Source of the DNA: Actinobacillus suis ATCC 33415
Lineage (GTDB): Bacteria > Pseudomonadota > Gammaproteobacteria > Enterobacterales > Pasteurellaceae
Reading direction: 5' to 3'
Length of the DNA: 64,000 nt
NCBI RefSeq assembly: GCF_000739435.1
Contig: NZ_CP009159.1
Coordinates: 1,798,001 to 1,862,000, forward strand
Shown in pieces: positions 49,042 through 60,727 of the stretch. The notes under the pieces are model-generated. The model saw nothing but the letters and a program-made list of their open reading frames with translations, did no database searches and was not told where the DNA came from. A program made the translations under genes and the position numbers. Within the stretch, counting starts at the first letter, position 1; the number at the start of each line of letters is the position of its first letter.

Positions 49042-49209
49042 ATGAATTGTGAGCATGCCTCAGAATTAATTTCACTAAGTTGTGAACAAAAACTCAAAGT
49101 TAAAGACAGTGTTCAGCTACAAGTACATTTATGGCTTTGTCCGAAATGTCGTTATTTCAAACAAAATAACGAAAAATTACGTGAAATGCTGAAAGAATAC
49201 TGCCACTAA
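49042..49209 (+). CDS. Small zinc-binding anti-sigma factor candidate
   Basis: A 55-residue protein beginning MNCEHASELISLSCEQ. It has a zinc-finger motif H29-x3-C33-x2-C36 (HLWLCPKC) with additional cysteines at 3 and 14, the compact HxxxCxxC layout of ZAS-type anti-sigma factors. It is encoded two bases downstream of the ECF sigma gene, with AAGGAG 10 bases before its ATG. The longer open frame upstream overlaps the sigma gene and has no support. By family, the reduced zinc form holds the sigma factor and oxidation releases it. At 55 residues it is very short and has no membrane segment. Confidence 0.8.
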   Translation: MNCEHASELISLSCEQKLKVKDSVQLQVHLWLCPKCRYFKQNNEKLREMLKEYCH

Positions 49210-49240
49210 ACGCAAAAAGAGCAATTGTAATTTAGTGACA

Positions 49241-49278
49241 AAAAAAGACCGCTTGTCTTAAAACAAGCGGTCTTTTTT
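49241..49278. terminator. Bidirectional terminator made of two uptake signal sequences
   Basis: AAAAAAGACCGCTTGT (49241-49256) and ACAAGCGGTCTTTTTT (49263-49278) are perfect reverse complements around CTTAAA. The stem ends the sigma operon and the convergent proS. Confidence 0.95.
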
Positions 49279-49295
49279 CATCTCTTTTCTGCAAA

Positions 49296-51011
49296 TTACG
49301 CTTTTACATTTTCTTTCAAGAAAGCTAAAAGTTGATCTTTAGCAATCATTTGTTTCTCACCGGTACGGCGGTTTTTGTATTCAATTTCGCCGTTTGCGAG
49401 ATTTTTCTCACCGATAACTACCATATGTGGTACACCGATTAATTCCATATCGGCAAACATTACACCCGGGCGCTCTTTACGATCGTCGAAAATCACATCC
49501 ACACCTTGAGCTTTTAAGCTGCGATACAATTCTTCAGAGAATTGTTGTACGCTTTCCGATTTGTGCATATTCATCGGCACAATTGCTACTGTGAACGGTG
49601 CGATTTCGTCTGACGGCCAAATAATACCGCGATCATCGTGGTGCTGTTCGATTGCCGCTGCCACCACACGTGTTACACCGATACCGTAGCAACCCATGGT
49701 CATCACAAGCGGTTTACCGTCTTCACCTTGAACGGTCGCTTTCATTGCTTCCGAGTATTTGGTACCAAGTTGGAAAATATGCCCTACTTCAATACCTCGT
49801 TTGATTTGTAGCACGCCTTTGCCGTCCGGGCTTGGATCGCCTTCCACCACGTTACGTAAATCCGCCACTTCCGGCATTGCCGCATCACGTTCCCAGTTCA
49901 CATTGAAATAATGTTTACCATCAATATTTGCGCCACAGCCGAAATCTGACATAACTGCTACAGAACGATCGATAATTGCTGGAACATTCAGATTTACCAC
50001 GCCAAGTGAACCCACGCCCGCACCGATTTTCGCTTTGATTTCTGATTCATCTGCAAATTCAAGCGGATCAGCCACTAACGGATGTTTTTGTGCTTTGATT
50101 TCATTTAATTCGTGGTCACCACGTAACACTAACGCCACAAGCAGTTGTTCTTCGGTTGCGCCTTTTACGATTAAAGTTTTTACCGTTTTTTCAACCGGTA
50201 AATTGAATTGCTCAACTAATTCGTTAATCGTTTTCGCATTCGGCGTATCGACTAACTGCATTTCTGCCGTTGGCGCTTGACGCTCACCCACTGCTACCGC
50301 TTCCGCTAATTCGATATTCGCTGCGAAATCCGATTCGGTTGAGAATACCACATCGTCTTCACCGCTTGACGCTAACACTTGGAATTCGTGTGAAGCCGAA
50401 CCACCGATTGAACCGGTATCCGCTTGCACCGCACGGAAATCTAAACCAAGACGAGTGAAAATATTGCTGTACACTTGGTACATCACATCATAAGTTTCTT
50501 GTAATGACGCTTTGTCCACGTGGAAAGAATATGCATCTTTCATCACAAATTCACGTGAACGCATCACCCCGAAACGTGGACGCACTTCATCACGGAATTT
50601 AGTTTGGATTTGGTATAAATTTAACGGAAGTTGTTTGTAAGACGACACTTCACGGCGAACTAAGTCGGTGATTACTTCTTCGTGAGTCGGGCCTAATACG
50701 AAATCACGGCTGCCACGATCAACAAAACGCAGTAATTCCGCACCGTAATCGTTCCAACGACCTGATTCTTGCCATAATTCCGCTGGTTGCACCACAGGCA
50801 TTAACACCTCGATAGCACCACCTTTATTCATTTCTTCACGAATAATGTTTTCTACTTTTTTCAACACCTTGATCCCGGTCGGCAACCAGTTATATAAACC
50901 TGAAGCCATCGGACGAATCATACCGGCACGTAGCATTAATTGATGGCTCACCACCTGTGCATCGTTCGGCGTTTCTTTAAGGGTCGAAAATAAATACTGA
51001 CTTGTACGCAT
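49296..51011 (-). CDS. proS: Prolyl-tRNA synthetase ProS
   Basis: ProS attaches proline to tRNA-Pro. The 571-residue protein is the bacterial type with class II motifs: [19 protein letters not shown] near the start, motif 2 around [26 protein letters not shown], and motif 3 in [19 protein letters not shown] YbaK-like editing insertion spans about residues 235-395, where mis-charged Ala-tRNA is hydrolysed. The C-terminal anticodon-binding domain ends the chain. Length agrees with E. coli (572). It is divergent from recG across 191 bases. Confidence 0.97.
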   Translation of the reverse strand: MRTSQYLFSTLKETPNDAQVVSHQLMLRAGMIRPMASGLYNWLPTGIKVLKKVENIIREEMNKGGAIEVLMPVVQPAELWQESGRWNDYGAELLRFVDRGSRDFVLGPTHEEVITDLVRREVSSYKQLPLNLYQIQTKFRDEVRPRFGVMRSREFVMKDAYSFHVDKASLQETYDVMYQVYSNIFTRLGLDFRAVQADTGSIGGSASHEFQVLASSGEDDVVFSTESDFAANIELAEAVAVGERQAPTAEMQLVDTPNAKTINELVEQFNLPVEKTVKTLIVKGATEEQLLVALVLRGDHELNEIKAQKHPLVADPLEFADESEIKAKIGAGVGSLGVVNLNVPAIIDRSVAVMSDFGCGANIDGKHYFNVNWERDAAMPEVADLRNVVEGDPSPDGKGVLQIKRGIEVGHIFQLGTKYSEAMKATVQGEDGKPLVMTMGCYGIGVTRVVAAAIEQHHDDRGIIWPSDEIAPFTVAIVPMNMHKSESVQQFSEELYRSLKAQGVDVIFDDRKERPGVMFADMELIGVPHMVVIGEKNLANGEIEYKNRRTGEKQMIAKDQLLAFLKENVKA

Positions 51012-51065
51012 TGTTATTCCTATTTTTATTTTAAATATCGAAAAATGGGATCTATTTTAAAACAA

Positions 51066-51180
51066 AAGCGGTCGAATTTTCACAGAATTTTGCAATTTGC
51101 AAAAAATTAATGAAAACAGACCGCTTGATTTGTACATAAAAACAGTATTTGTTATATTAGTCCGATTGAAAACAAGCGGT
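51066..51180. repeat. Three uptake signal sequences in the proS-recG divergent region
   Basis: AAGCGGTC occurs at 51066-51073, its inverse GACCGCTT at 51119-51126, and ACAAGCGGTC again at about 51172. The first two form an inverted pair. Because the genes diverge here, the pair cannot be an ordinary terminator for either gene. Confidence 0.7.
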
Positions 51181-51202
51181 CGGATTTAATCAAAATTTTA
51201 CT

Positions 51203-53284
51203 ATGAGCGAACAATTACTAGACGGTGTGCCACTTACCGCCCTTTCCGGGGTGGGGGCGGCGATTGCGGAAAAACTTAGCCGAATCGGCATTAATAACGT
51301 GCAAGATCTGTTATTTCATTTGCCTTATCGCTATGAAGATCGTACTCGAATTACACCGATTATCGATGTGCGTCCGGAAAGTTTTTCAACTATCGAAGGC
51401 ATCGTGCAACTTACCGAAGTGCAATTCGGTCGCCGTCCAATTTTATCCACCGTGCTTTCTGACGGCACCAGTAAAATCACGCTGAAATTCTTTAATTTTA
51501 ATGCGGGAATGAAAAATAGCCTGACTGCCGGTACACGTGTAAAAGCTTTTGGCGAAATCAAACGTGGGCGGTTTATGGCGGAAATTCATCACCCCGAATA
51601 TCAAATTATTCGCAATAATCAACCGCTTGAACTTGCCGAAACTTTAACGCCGATTTACTCCACTACTGAAGGCTTGAAGCAAAATTCGTTACGTAAACTC
51701 ACGGAACAAGCGTTAGCGTTATTGGATAAAATCAAAGTTGGTGAGCTGCTGCCGGACGAATACAATCCGCATAAATATAGCCTCAAACAAGCGTTACAAT
51801 TATTGCATCGCCCGCCACCGAGCGTTTCTGCCGAACAGCTGGAAAAAGGCGATCATCCGGCACAAAAACGGCTGATTTTTGAAGAATTATTGGCACACAA
51901 CTTAGCAATGCAGCAAGTGCGAGTCGGAGTCAATCAGCTGACTGCTACGCCGCTACGCTATCAAACCGATCTCAAAAGCCGCTTTTTGGCGAGTTTACCG
52001 TTTAAACCGACCAATGCACAAAGCCGTGTGACGGAGGATATCGAGCAAGATTTAGCTAAATCCTCACCAATGATGCGTTTAGTGCAAGGTGATGTCGGCT
52101 CGGGCAAAACGTTAGTCGCTGCGCTTGCCGCCCTGCTGGCGATTGATAACGGCAAACAAGTAGCATTAATGGCACCGACTGAAATCCTTGCTGAACAGCA
52201 CGCCAATAACTTTGCCAACTGGCTACGCCCGTTCGGTATTGAAGTCGGCTGGCTTGCCGGTAAAGTCAAAGGCAAAGCTCGCACCGCACAACTGGAAGCG
52301 ATTAAAAACGGCGAGGTACAGATGATTATCGGCACGCACGCTCTCTTCCAAGAAAGTGTAGAGTTTCATAACCTCGCATTAGTGATTATTGATGAACAAC
52401 ACCGTTTCGGTGTACATCAACGTTTAACCCTACGTGAAAAAGGGGCGAAAGACGGCATTTATCCACATCAGCTGATTATGACCGCCACGCCAATCCCTCG
52501 TACCTTAGCGATGACGGTCTATGCCGATCTGGATACCTCTATTATTGACGAGCTGCCACCGGGACGAACACCGATTACCACCGTGGCGATTTCAGAAGAC
52601 CGCCGTGACGAAATCGTCCGCCGTGTATATGCCGCCTGCAAAAATGAAAAACGCCAAGCCTATTGGGTTTGTACCCTAATTGATGAATCGGAAGTCTTAG
52701 AAGCACAAGCGGCAGCGGCAATTGCCGAAGATTTACAACGAGCCTTACCGGATTTACGTATCGGCTTGGTACACGGACGGATGAAACCGCAAGAAAAGCA
52801 AGAAATCATGGCGGAATTTAAAGCGGCAAATATTGATTTATTGGTTGCCACCACCGTAATTGAAGTGGGGGTTGATGTGCCGAATGCCAGCCTAATGATT
52901 ATCGAGAACTCCGAACGTTTAGGGCTGGCTCAACTGCATCAGTTACGAGGACGTGTCGGCCGTGGTGCAACCGCTTCGCATTGCGTGTTACTGTATAAAC
53001 CGCCACTCGGCAAAATTTCGAGTAAACGCTTACAAGTGTTACGTGACAGCCAAGACGGTTTCTATATTGCCGAAAAAGATTTAGAAATTCGTGGCACCGG
53101 TGAAATTCTCGGCACTAAACAAACCGGTATGGCGGAATTTAAAGTGGCGAATTTAATGCGAGATCGCAAAATGATTCCATTGGTACAGAACTATGCCAAG
53201 CAAATTATTCAGCAAAATCCACCGCTTGCAGAAGCCCTAATTCGCCGCTGGCTTGGCGAACGTACCGAATATAGTAATGCTTAA
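51203..53284 (+). CDS. recG: ATP-dependent DNA helicase RecG
   Basis: RecG regresses stalled replication forks and branch-migrates Holliday junctions. The 693-residue protein has the N-terminal wedge/OB domain (about 1-170), then the superfamily 2 helicase core. Walker A is GDVGSGKT (residues 296-303), the DExx box is DEQH (397-400), and TATPIPRTLAMT and QLRGRVGRG follow, with the C-terminal GTGEILGTKQTG. E. coli RecG is also 693 residues. It has no close operon partner here; the CRP-site and bgl leader begin about 50 bases after its stop. Confidence 0.97.
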   Translation: MSEQLLDGVPLTALSGVGAAIAEKLSRIGINNVQDLLFHLPYRYEDRTRITPIIDVRPESFSTIEGIVQLTEVQFGRRPILSTVLSDGTSKITLKFFNFNAGMKNSLTAGTRVKAFGEIKRGRFMAEIHHPEYQIIRNNQPLELAETLTPIYSTTEGLKQNSLRKLTEQALALLDKIKVGELLPDEYNPHKYSLKQALQLLHRPPPSVSAEQLEKGDHPAQKRLIFEELLAHNLAMQQVRVGVNQLTATPLRYQTDLKSRFLASLPFKPTNAQSRVTEDIEQDLAKSSPMMRLVQGDVGSGKTLVAALAALLAIDNGKQVALMAPTEILAEQHANNFANWLRPFGIEVGWLAGKVKGKARTAQLEAIKNGEVQMIIGTHALFQESVEFHNLALVIIDEQHRFGVHQRLTLREKGAKDGIYPHQLIMTATPIPRTLAMTVYADLDTSIIDELPPGRTPITTVAISEDRRDEIVRRVYAACKNEKRQAYWVCTLIDESEVLEAQAAAAIAEDLQRALPDLRIGLVHGRMKPQEKQEIMAEFKAANIDLLVATTVIEVGVDVPNASLMIIENSERLGLAQLHQLRGRVGRGATASHCVLLYKPPLGKISSKRLQVLRDSQDGFYIAEKDLEIRGTGEILGTKQTGMAEFKVANLMRDRKMIPLVQNYAKQIIQQNPPLAEALIRRWLGERTEYSNA

Positions 53285-53335
53285 TCAGCAGGACAAACAG
53301 CGCAATGCTAAGCCAATCCGGCTCTGAAAATATTT

Positions 53336-53351
53336 TGTGATCTTATTCACA
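53336..53351 (+). promoter_or_regulatory. CRP site of the bglF leader
   Basis: TGTGATCTTATTCACA is a near-perfect CRP site (TGTGA-N6-TCACA). It precedes the bglF antiterminator/terminator leader and has a twin at 57676-57691. Confidence 0.85.
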
Positions 53352-53417
53352 TTTCTACGGATTGGCTTTTGCAAGCGGCCTATTTTTTAGCTACATTTGC
53401 AATTGTTACAACACTTA

Positions 53418-55428
<2,011 letters not shown>

Positions 55429-55445
55429 GGTTTTACTCATCCATT

Positions 55446-55472
55446 TTCCCTCACCGACATCGGTGGGGGAAG
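55446..55472 (+). repeat. Intergenic hairpin between bglF and the Cof hydrolase gene
   Basis: TTCCC-t-CACCG pairs with CGGTG-g-GGGAA around ACAT. No T-run follows. It resembles the CCCTC-type palindromes at 14851-14871 and 18581-18720 and may adjust downstream expression. Confidence 0.55.
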
Positions 55473-55500
55473 GTAAACGAACATATAAGAGGAATGAATT

Positions 55501-56346
55501 ATGCGAAAAATTATCTTCCTTGATGTGGATGGCACATTAGTCGATTACCAAAACCGTATTCCCCCATCCGCTATTCATGCTATTCGCCAAGCTCGCCAAA
55601 ACGGACATTTAGTCTATCTTTGTACCGGTAGAAGCCGAGCGGAAATGCAACCTCAACTTTGGGATATTGGTATAGACGGTATGATTGGCGGTAACGGCAG
55701 TTATGTTGAACATCAAAACCAAGTCATCATGCACCAATGTATTGAGCCTGAAATTGCTCGACAAGCGGTAGATTGGCTTCAAGCGAATGCCCTTGAATTC
55801 TATTTAGAAAGCAATAACGGCTTATTTGCCAGCCGTTTCTTCCGAGAAGTCGGGACGACTGCTTTCCGGCGCTATATGGCAACCAAAAGTAGCGATCTAA
55901 CGGAAAACGATCGTATTATCGAGCAAATGTTGGGTGATATGATTTGGGGAGGTGAACTCTATCGAGACGACCTCAACAAAATTAGTTTTGTGCTAAATAG
56001 CCTTGCCGATATTGATGCGGCTAAAGCGGCATTTCCACAACTGAAAGTCGGTTCATGGGGCGGTGTCGGTGAAATTCCGTTATTCGGTGATCTTGGTGTA
56101 CCGAATATCTCTAAAGCACACGCAATTGAAATCTTGCTGAATCATCTCAATGCGGATCGCCACGATACACTCGCCTTCGGTGATGCCAAGATTGACATTC
56201 CGATGCTCGAATATTGCGAAATCGGAGTCGCAATGGGTAACGGCGGTAAAGAAATTAAAGCGATTGCCGATTATGTGACCGGCGATGTAGAACAAGACGG
56301 CTTATATCAGGCTTTTGTACATTTCGGTTTAATCGCTGAATCATAA
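55501..56346 (+). CDS. Cof-type HAD phosphatase
   Basis: A 281-residue haloacid-dehalogenase-like phosphatase of the Cof/YidA class. Motif I is FLDVDGTLVD (nucleophile Asp8, acid Asp10). Motif II is seen in LVYLCTGRSRAEM. Motif IV is in LAFGDAKIDIPMLEYC followed by GVAMGNGGKEIKAIADYVT. A C2-type cap lies between about residues 80 and 190. It lies within the beta-glucoside cluster, so it may dephosphorylate a sugar phosphate or intermediate that accumulates during PTS uptake; the substrate cannot be read from sequence. Confidence 0.88.
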   Translation: MRKIIFLDVDGTLVDYQNRIPPSAIHAIRQARQNGHLVYLCTGRSRAEMQPQLWDIGIDGMIGGNGSYVEHQNQVIMHQCIEPEIARQAVDWLQANALEFYLESNNGLFASRFFREVGTTAFRRYMATKSSDLTENDRIIEQMLGDMIWGGELYRDDLNKISFVLNSLADIDAAKAAFPQLKVGSWGGVGEIPLFGDLGVPNISKAHAIEILLNHLNADRHDTLAFGDAKIDIPMLEYCEIGVAMGNGGKEIKAIADYVTGDVEQDGLYQAFVHFGLIAES

Positions 56347-56400
56347 CAAGCGGTCAAATTCCAACTTTTTTATGCAAATTATCACTTCCAAGGAGGAAAT

Positions 56401-57600
56401 ATGCATCTTAAATACCTTTCGTTGGCATTACTTATCGGGACGGCAAGTGCGCAAACCGTCAATTTCAACTTACAAGCAAAAGTCTTCGATTATGGTCAGA
56501 ATGTGACGGCTATTGAGCTTGAAACTAAACATTTAGCTATTCCGGCTAAAGCACTAAAAACCTCAGATTTCCAAGTACACGCTAAATCTTCGTTACCCAT
56601 TAATGCGATGGGGAATAAAGTTGCCGGCGAATTTGATACGGAGCGAAAAATTACTAAAGTAACATTGAATAAACAGGGAAATATCGTACTTTCTCTCGAA
56701 CACGGTAAGGATATTGTCGGCGCTAATACATTGGCTTATATCGCGGGAGATATCGGGCGTAATGTACAACTTGGCTTAGATTATCAAATACGCCAAACCC
56801 GAGATTTAGCATTGTTGCCAAAAGATACGACCTACCGCCAACAAGCACTGATTGATCATGAAGTGGCAAAATTCACCGCCTACACATCTCAACAAGGCAT
56901 TCATTATCAATTATTCCAACCGCAAAATTCTCATGAAAAACGACCGCTTATCATCTGGCTACACGGTAATGGTGAAGGTGGCGTCGGTGCTTATCAAAAC
57001 AATATTTCAACGCTACTCGCCAACCGTGGCGGAGTTGCATTTGCTAGTGATGAAGCACAAAAGATTTTCGGCGGCGCTTATGTTGTTGTGCCTCAAGTAC
57101 CGGATACTTGGTATCTCAATTATCAAAAAGACTATATTCACCAAATTAAAGCATTAATTGATGAGGTAAATGCTAACCATCAAATTGACCGAGACCGAAT
57201 TTATCTGTTTGGTGCTTCTGCCGGCGGTTATATGTCATTGCGTATGTTGCTTGAATATCCTGACTTTTTTGCAGCAACCGTTGCCACTGCACCGGCTTTA
57301 GATAAAGCGCCGATTGCAGGCGGCGTACCGACCACCGAACAGGAATTACAACGAATTCAAGGCAAGCCGCTTTGGCTGGTACACGCCGCGAACGACCCAA
57401 CCATTTCTTACCCGGCAACCAGCAAACGCGTATTCCAAACCCTACGTGATCACGGTGCGATTTTAAGTGTTTATCCGGAAGTTAAAATCGGCAAAACAAC
57501 TTACAACGGACATTGGTCTTGGATTTACACCTTACGTAATATTCCAAAAACACCACATGGCGAGTCGCTCTTTGAATGGACGGCGAAACAAAAACGCTAG
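56401..57600 (+). CDS. Exported alpha/beta-hydrolase (esterase-like)
   Basis: A 399-residue protein with a short signal peptide (MHLKYLSLALLIGTASAQ), so it is probably periplasmic. The N-terminal part (about 20-160) is a beta-rich region, and the rest is an alpha/beta-hydrolase of the PHB-depolymerase/feruloyl-esterase-like type. It has WLHGNGEGG (oxyanion loop), the nucleophile Ser273 in GASAGGYMS, Asp332 in HAANDPTISY and His371 in YNGHWSWIY, a complete triad. It lies between the PTS permease region and bglA in the bgl cluster. One inference is that it deacylates acylated glucosides before uptake. No specific function is certain. Confidence 0.82.
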   Translation: MHLKYLSLALLIGTASAQTVNFNLQAKVFDYGQNVTAIELETKHLAIPAKALKTSDFQVHAKSSLPINAMGNKVAGEFDTERKITKVTLNKQGNIVLSLEHGKDIVGANTLAYIAGDIGRNVQLGLDYQIRQTRDLALLPKDTTYRQQALIDHEVAKFTAYTSQQGIHYQLFQPQNSHEKRPLIIWLHGNGEGGVGAYQNNISTLLANRGGVAFASDEAQKIFGGAYVVVPQVPDTWYLNYQKDYIHQIKALIDEVNANHQIDRDRIYLFGASAGGYMSLRMLLEYPDFFAATVATAPALDKAPIAGGVPTTEQELQRIQGKPLWLVHAANDPTISYPATSKRVFQTLRDHGAILSVYPEVKIGKTTYNGHWSWIYTLRNIPKTPHGESLFEWTAKQKR

Positions 57601-57628
57601 TCGATAATAAATTAATGGAGTCATACCC

Positions 57629-57677
57629 AAGCGGTCGAGTCTTGTAAAAAAACGACAAAATTCGACCGCTTTTTTTG
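57629..57677 (+). terminator. Terminator after the hydrolase gene, formed by paired uptake sequences
   Basis: AAGCGGTCGA (57629-57638) pairs with TCGACCGCTT (57662-57671) and is followed by a T-run of seven. It overlaps the start of the next CRP site. Confidence 0.85.
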
Positions 57678-57691
57678 TGATCACGTTCACA
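57676..57691 (+). promoter_or_regulatory. CRP site of the bglA leader
   Basis: TGTGATCACGTTCACA matches the CRP consensus. It overlaps the T-run of the upstream terminator and is the twin of the site at 53336-53351. Confidence 0.85.
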
Positions 57692-57754
57692 TTTCTCAAC
57701 GCTGCCTTTTGCAAGCGGTGATTTTTTCAGATAAATTTGTATTTATAACACTTA

Positions 57755-59334
<1,580 letters not shown>

Positions 59335-59365
59335 ATGAAAATTTTTCATTAAATTAGTAGCAAAC

Positions 59366-59422
59366 AAGCGGTCGTTTTTCTCGTTATTTTTGCAAAAAAA
59401 TGAGAAAATCAGACCGCTTTTC
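59366..59422 (+). terminator. Terminator after bglA formed by paired uptake sequences
   Basis: AAGCGGTC (59366-59373) pairs with GACCGCTT (59412-59419), extended by an inner TTTTTCTC/GAGAAAA pairing. A short T-run follows. Confidence 0.75.
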
Positions 59423-59502
59423 TGTATAAACCATGCTCAATACCTGCTGCATTCATTACCGATTTTCAGCAACAAAAAACTATAACTATTTGGAGGCGGA
59501 AT

Positions 59503-60345
59503 ATGCTCAAAATCACCAAAGTATTTAACAATAATGCTGTACTTGCTGAAAATGAACTGCAAACCGAATTGGTTGTGCTTGGAAAAGGGGTCGCTTTTGC
59601 TAAAAAGTTGGGAGATTGCGTTGATGCCGATCTGATTGAAAAAACCTTTAGTCTCAATAAAAGTCCGTTTACACCGCACTTGATCGCTCTACTTGAACAA
59701 ATTCCACCGATTTATTTTCAACTGACCAATCAAATCGTTAACGAAGCGAATAAACAACTCGGCACACCTCTTTCCAACAGCATTTACGTCAGCCTGACCG
59801 ATCACCTTTTCCATGCGATTGAACGTGCTAAAAATAATCAACAGATCCCAAATGCGCTTACCTACGAAATCCAACGTCTTTATCGTGCGGAATTTGCACT
59901 CGGATTATTTGCTATCGCCAAAATTCACGAGCATTTAAAGGTAGAATTAGACGAACATGAGGCCGCTTTTATCGCCCTCCATATTTTTAACGCCCGCACG
60001 GATGGTTCAACCATGCATGATACCTACCAAGCTACGCAAATCATCAAAGACATCTTGCGCTTAGTACGCTTACAATTCAATCATCATTTCGATGAAGATA
60101 GCTACGATTTCCAGCGTTTTCTTACCCATTTACAACATTTTGCCCAACGTTTTTTCATTTCCGGACAACACTCGACTGGCGATGATGATTTTCTCTATCA
60201 ACAAACAAAGTTGGCTTATCCTAAAGCGTACCAATGTGTAGAAAAAATTAATCACTATCTCCAACAACATTACCAAAAATCTCTTAATCAAGATGAACAG
60301 CTCTATTTAACTATTCATATTCAGCGAGTGGTTAAAAGTAAATAA
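59503..60345 (+). CDS. licT: BglG/LicT-family transcription antiterminator
   Basis: This protein binds the antiterminator RNA in the bglF and bglA leaders and stops the terminator from forming. The 280-residue chain has an N-terminal co-antiterminator RNA-binding domain (about 1-56: MLKITKVFNNNAVLAENE and VVLGKGVAFAKKLGD). Two PTS-regulation domains follow (about 65-170 with VSLTDHLFHAIERA and DEHEAAFIALHIFNA; about 175-278 with CVEKINHYLQQHY and DEQLYLTIHIQRVV). It should be phosphorylated and inactivated by BglF and activated by HPr. Its ATG has GGAGG upstream. It is last in the cluster and separated from bglA by a terminator, so it may be transcribed independently. Confidence 0.95.
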   Translation: MLKITKVFNNNAVLAENELQTELVVLGKGVAFAKKLGDCVDADLIEKTFSLNKSPFTPHLIALLEQIPPIYFQLTNQIVNEANKQLGTPLSNSIYVSLTDHLFHAIERAKNNQQIPNALTYEIQRLYRAEFALGLFAIAKIHEHLKVELDEHEAAFIALHIFNARTDGSTMHDTYQATQIIKDILRLVRLQFNHHFDEDSYDFQRFLTHLQHFAQRFFISGQHSTGDDDFLYQQTKLAYPKAYQCVEKINHYLQQHYQKSLNQDEQLYLTIHIQRVVKSK

Positions 60346-60727
60346 TATCCGCAGTAAGTTCAGCTGTATTTATTGATCGATATCAGTTTTTTGAATTTTT
60401 ACTCCAAATTAAAACTTTTCAATTAGCAACAATATTTTGTGCACAAAAATTCTTCAAGAAAAAGACTGTGGTCAATTTATCTACAAATTATAGATTTTAT
60501 CACCATTGCAAACGATTAACTTAATCAGTTTACTGATCTAAATTTTTCCTTATAGATCAACAAGCTCCTTTTTACTTCTCCAATTGATATTTTATTTAGA
60601 AAATAAATTATTTTTTCACACCAAAAAACTAATGACTTTTAAAAAAATGCTCCCTAGAATGGAGCCATTCTTCACTTTGTATTTACTTTATTTTAACAAC
60701 TAAATAACTTTCTAAAGGAAAAATAGC
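60346..60727. promoter_or_regulatory. Intergenic region upstream of ppsA
   Basis: A 382-base AT-rich stretch without a credible gene. TTGATCGATATCAG at 60373-60386 matches the FNR consensus TTGAT-N4-ATCAA in nine of ten positions. A small hairpin GCTCC/GGAGC lies at about 60649-60666. The ppsA ribosome-binding site AAAGGAAA is at about 60714. I could not identify a Cra (FruR) operator or a riboswitch. Confidence 0.5.

Noticed and set aside
48940..49209. An 89-codon frame starting inside the sigma factor gene
   Set aside because: Only the last 55 codons, from ATG 49042, have a ribosome-binding site and a zinc motif; the earlier part is an out-of-frame reading of the sigma gene.
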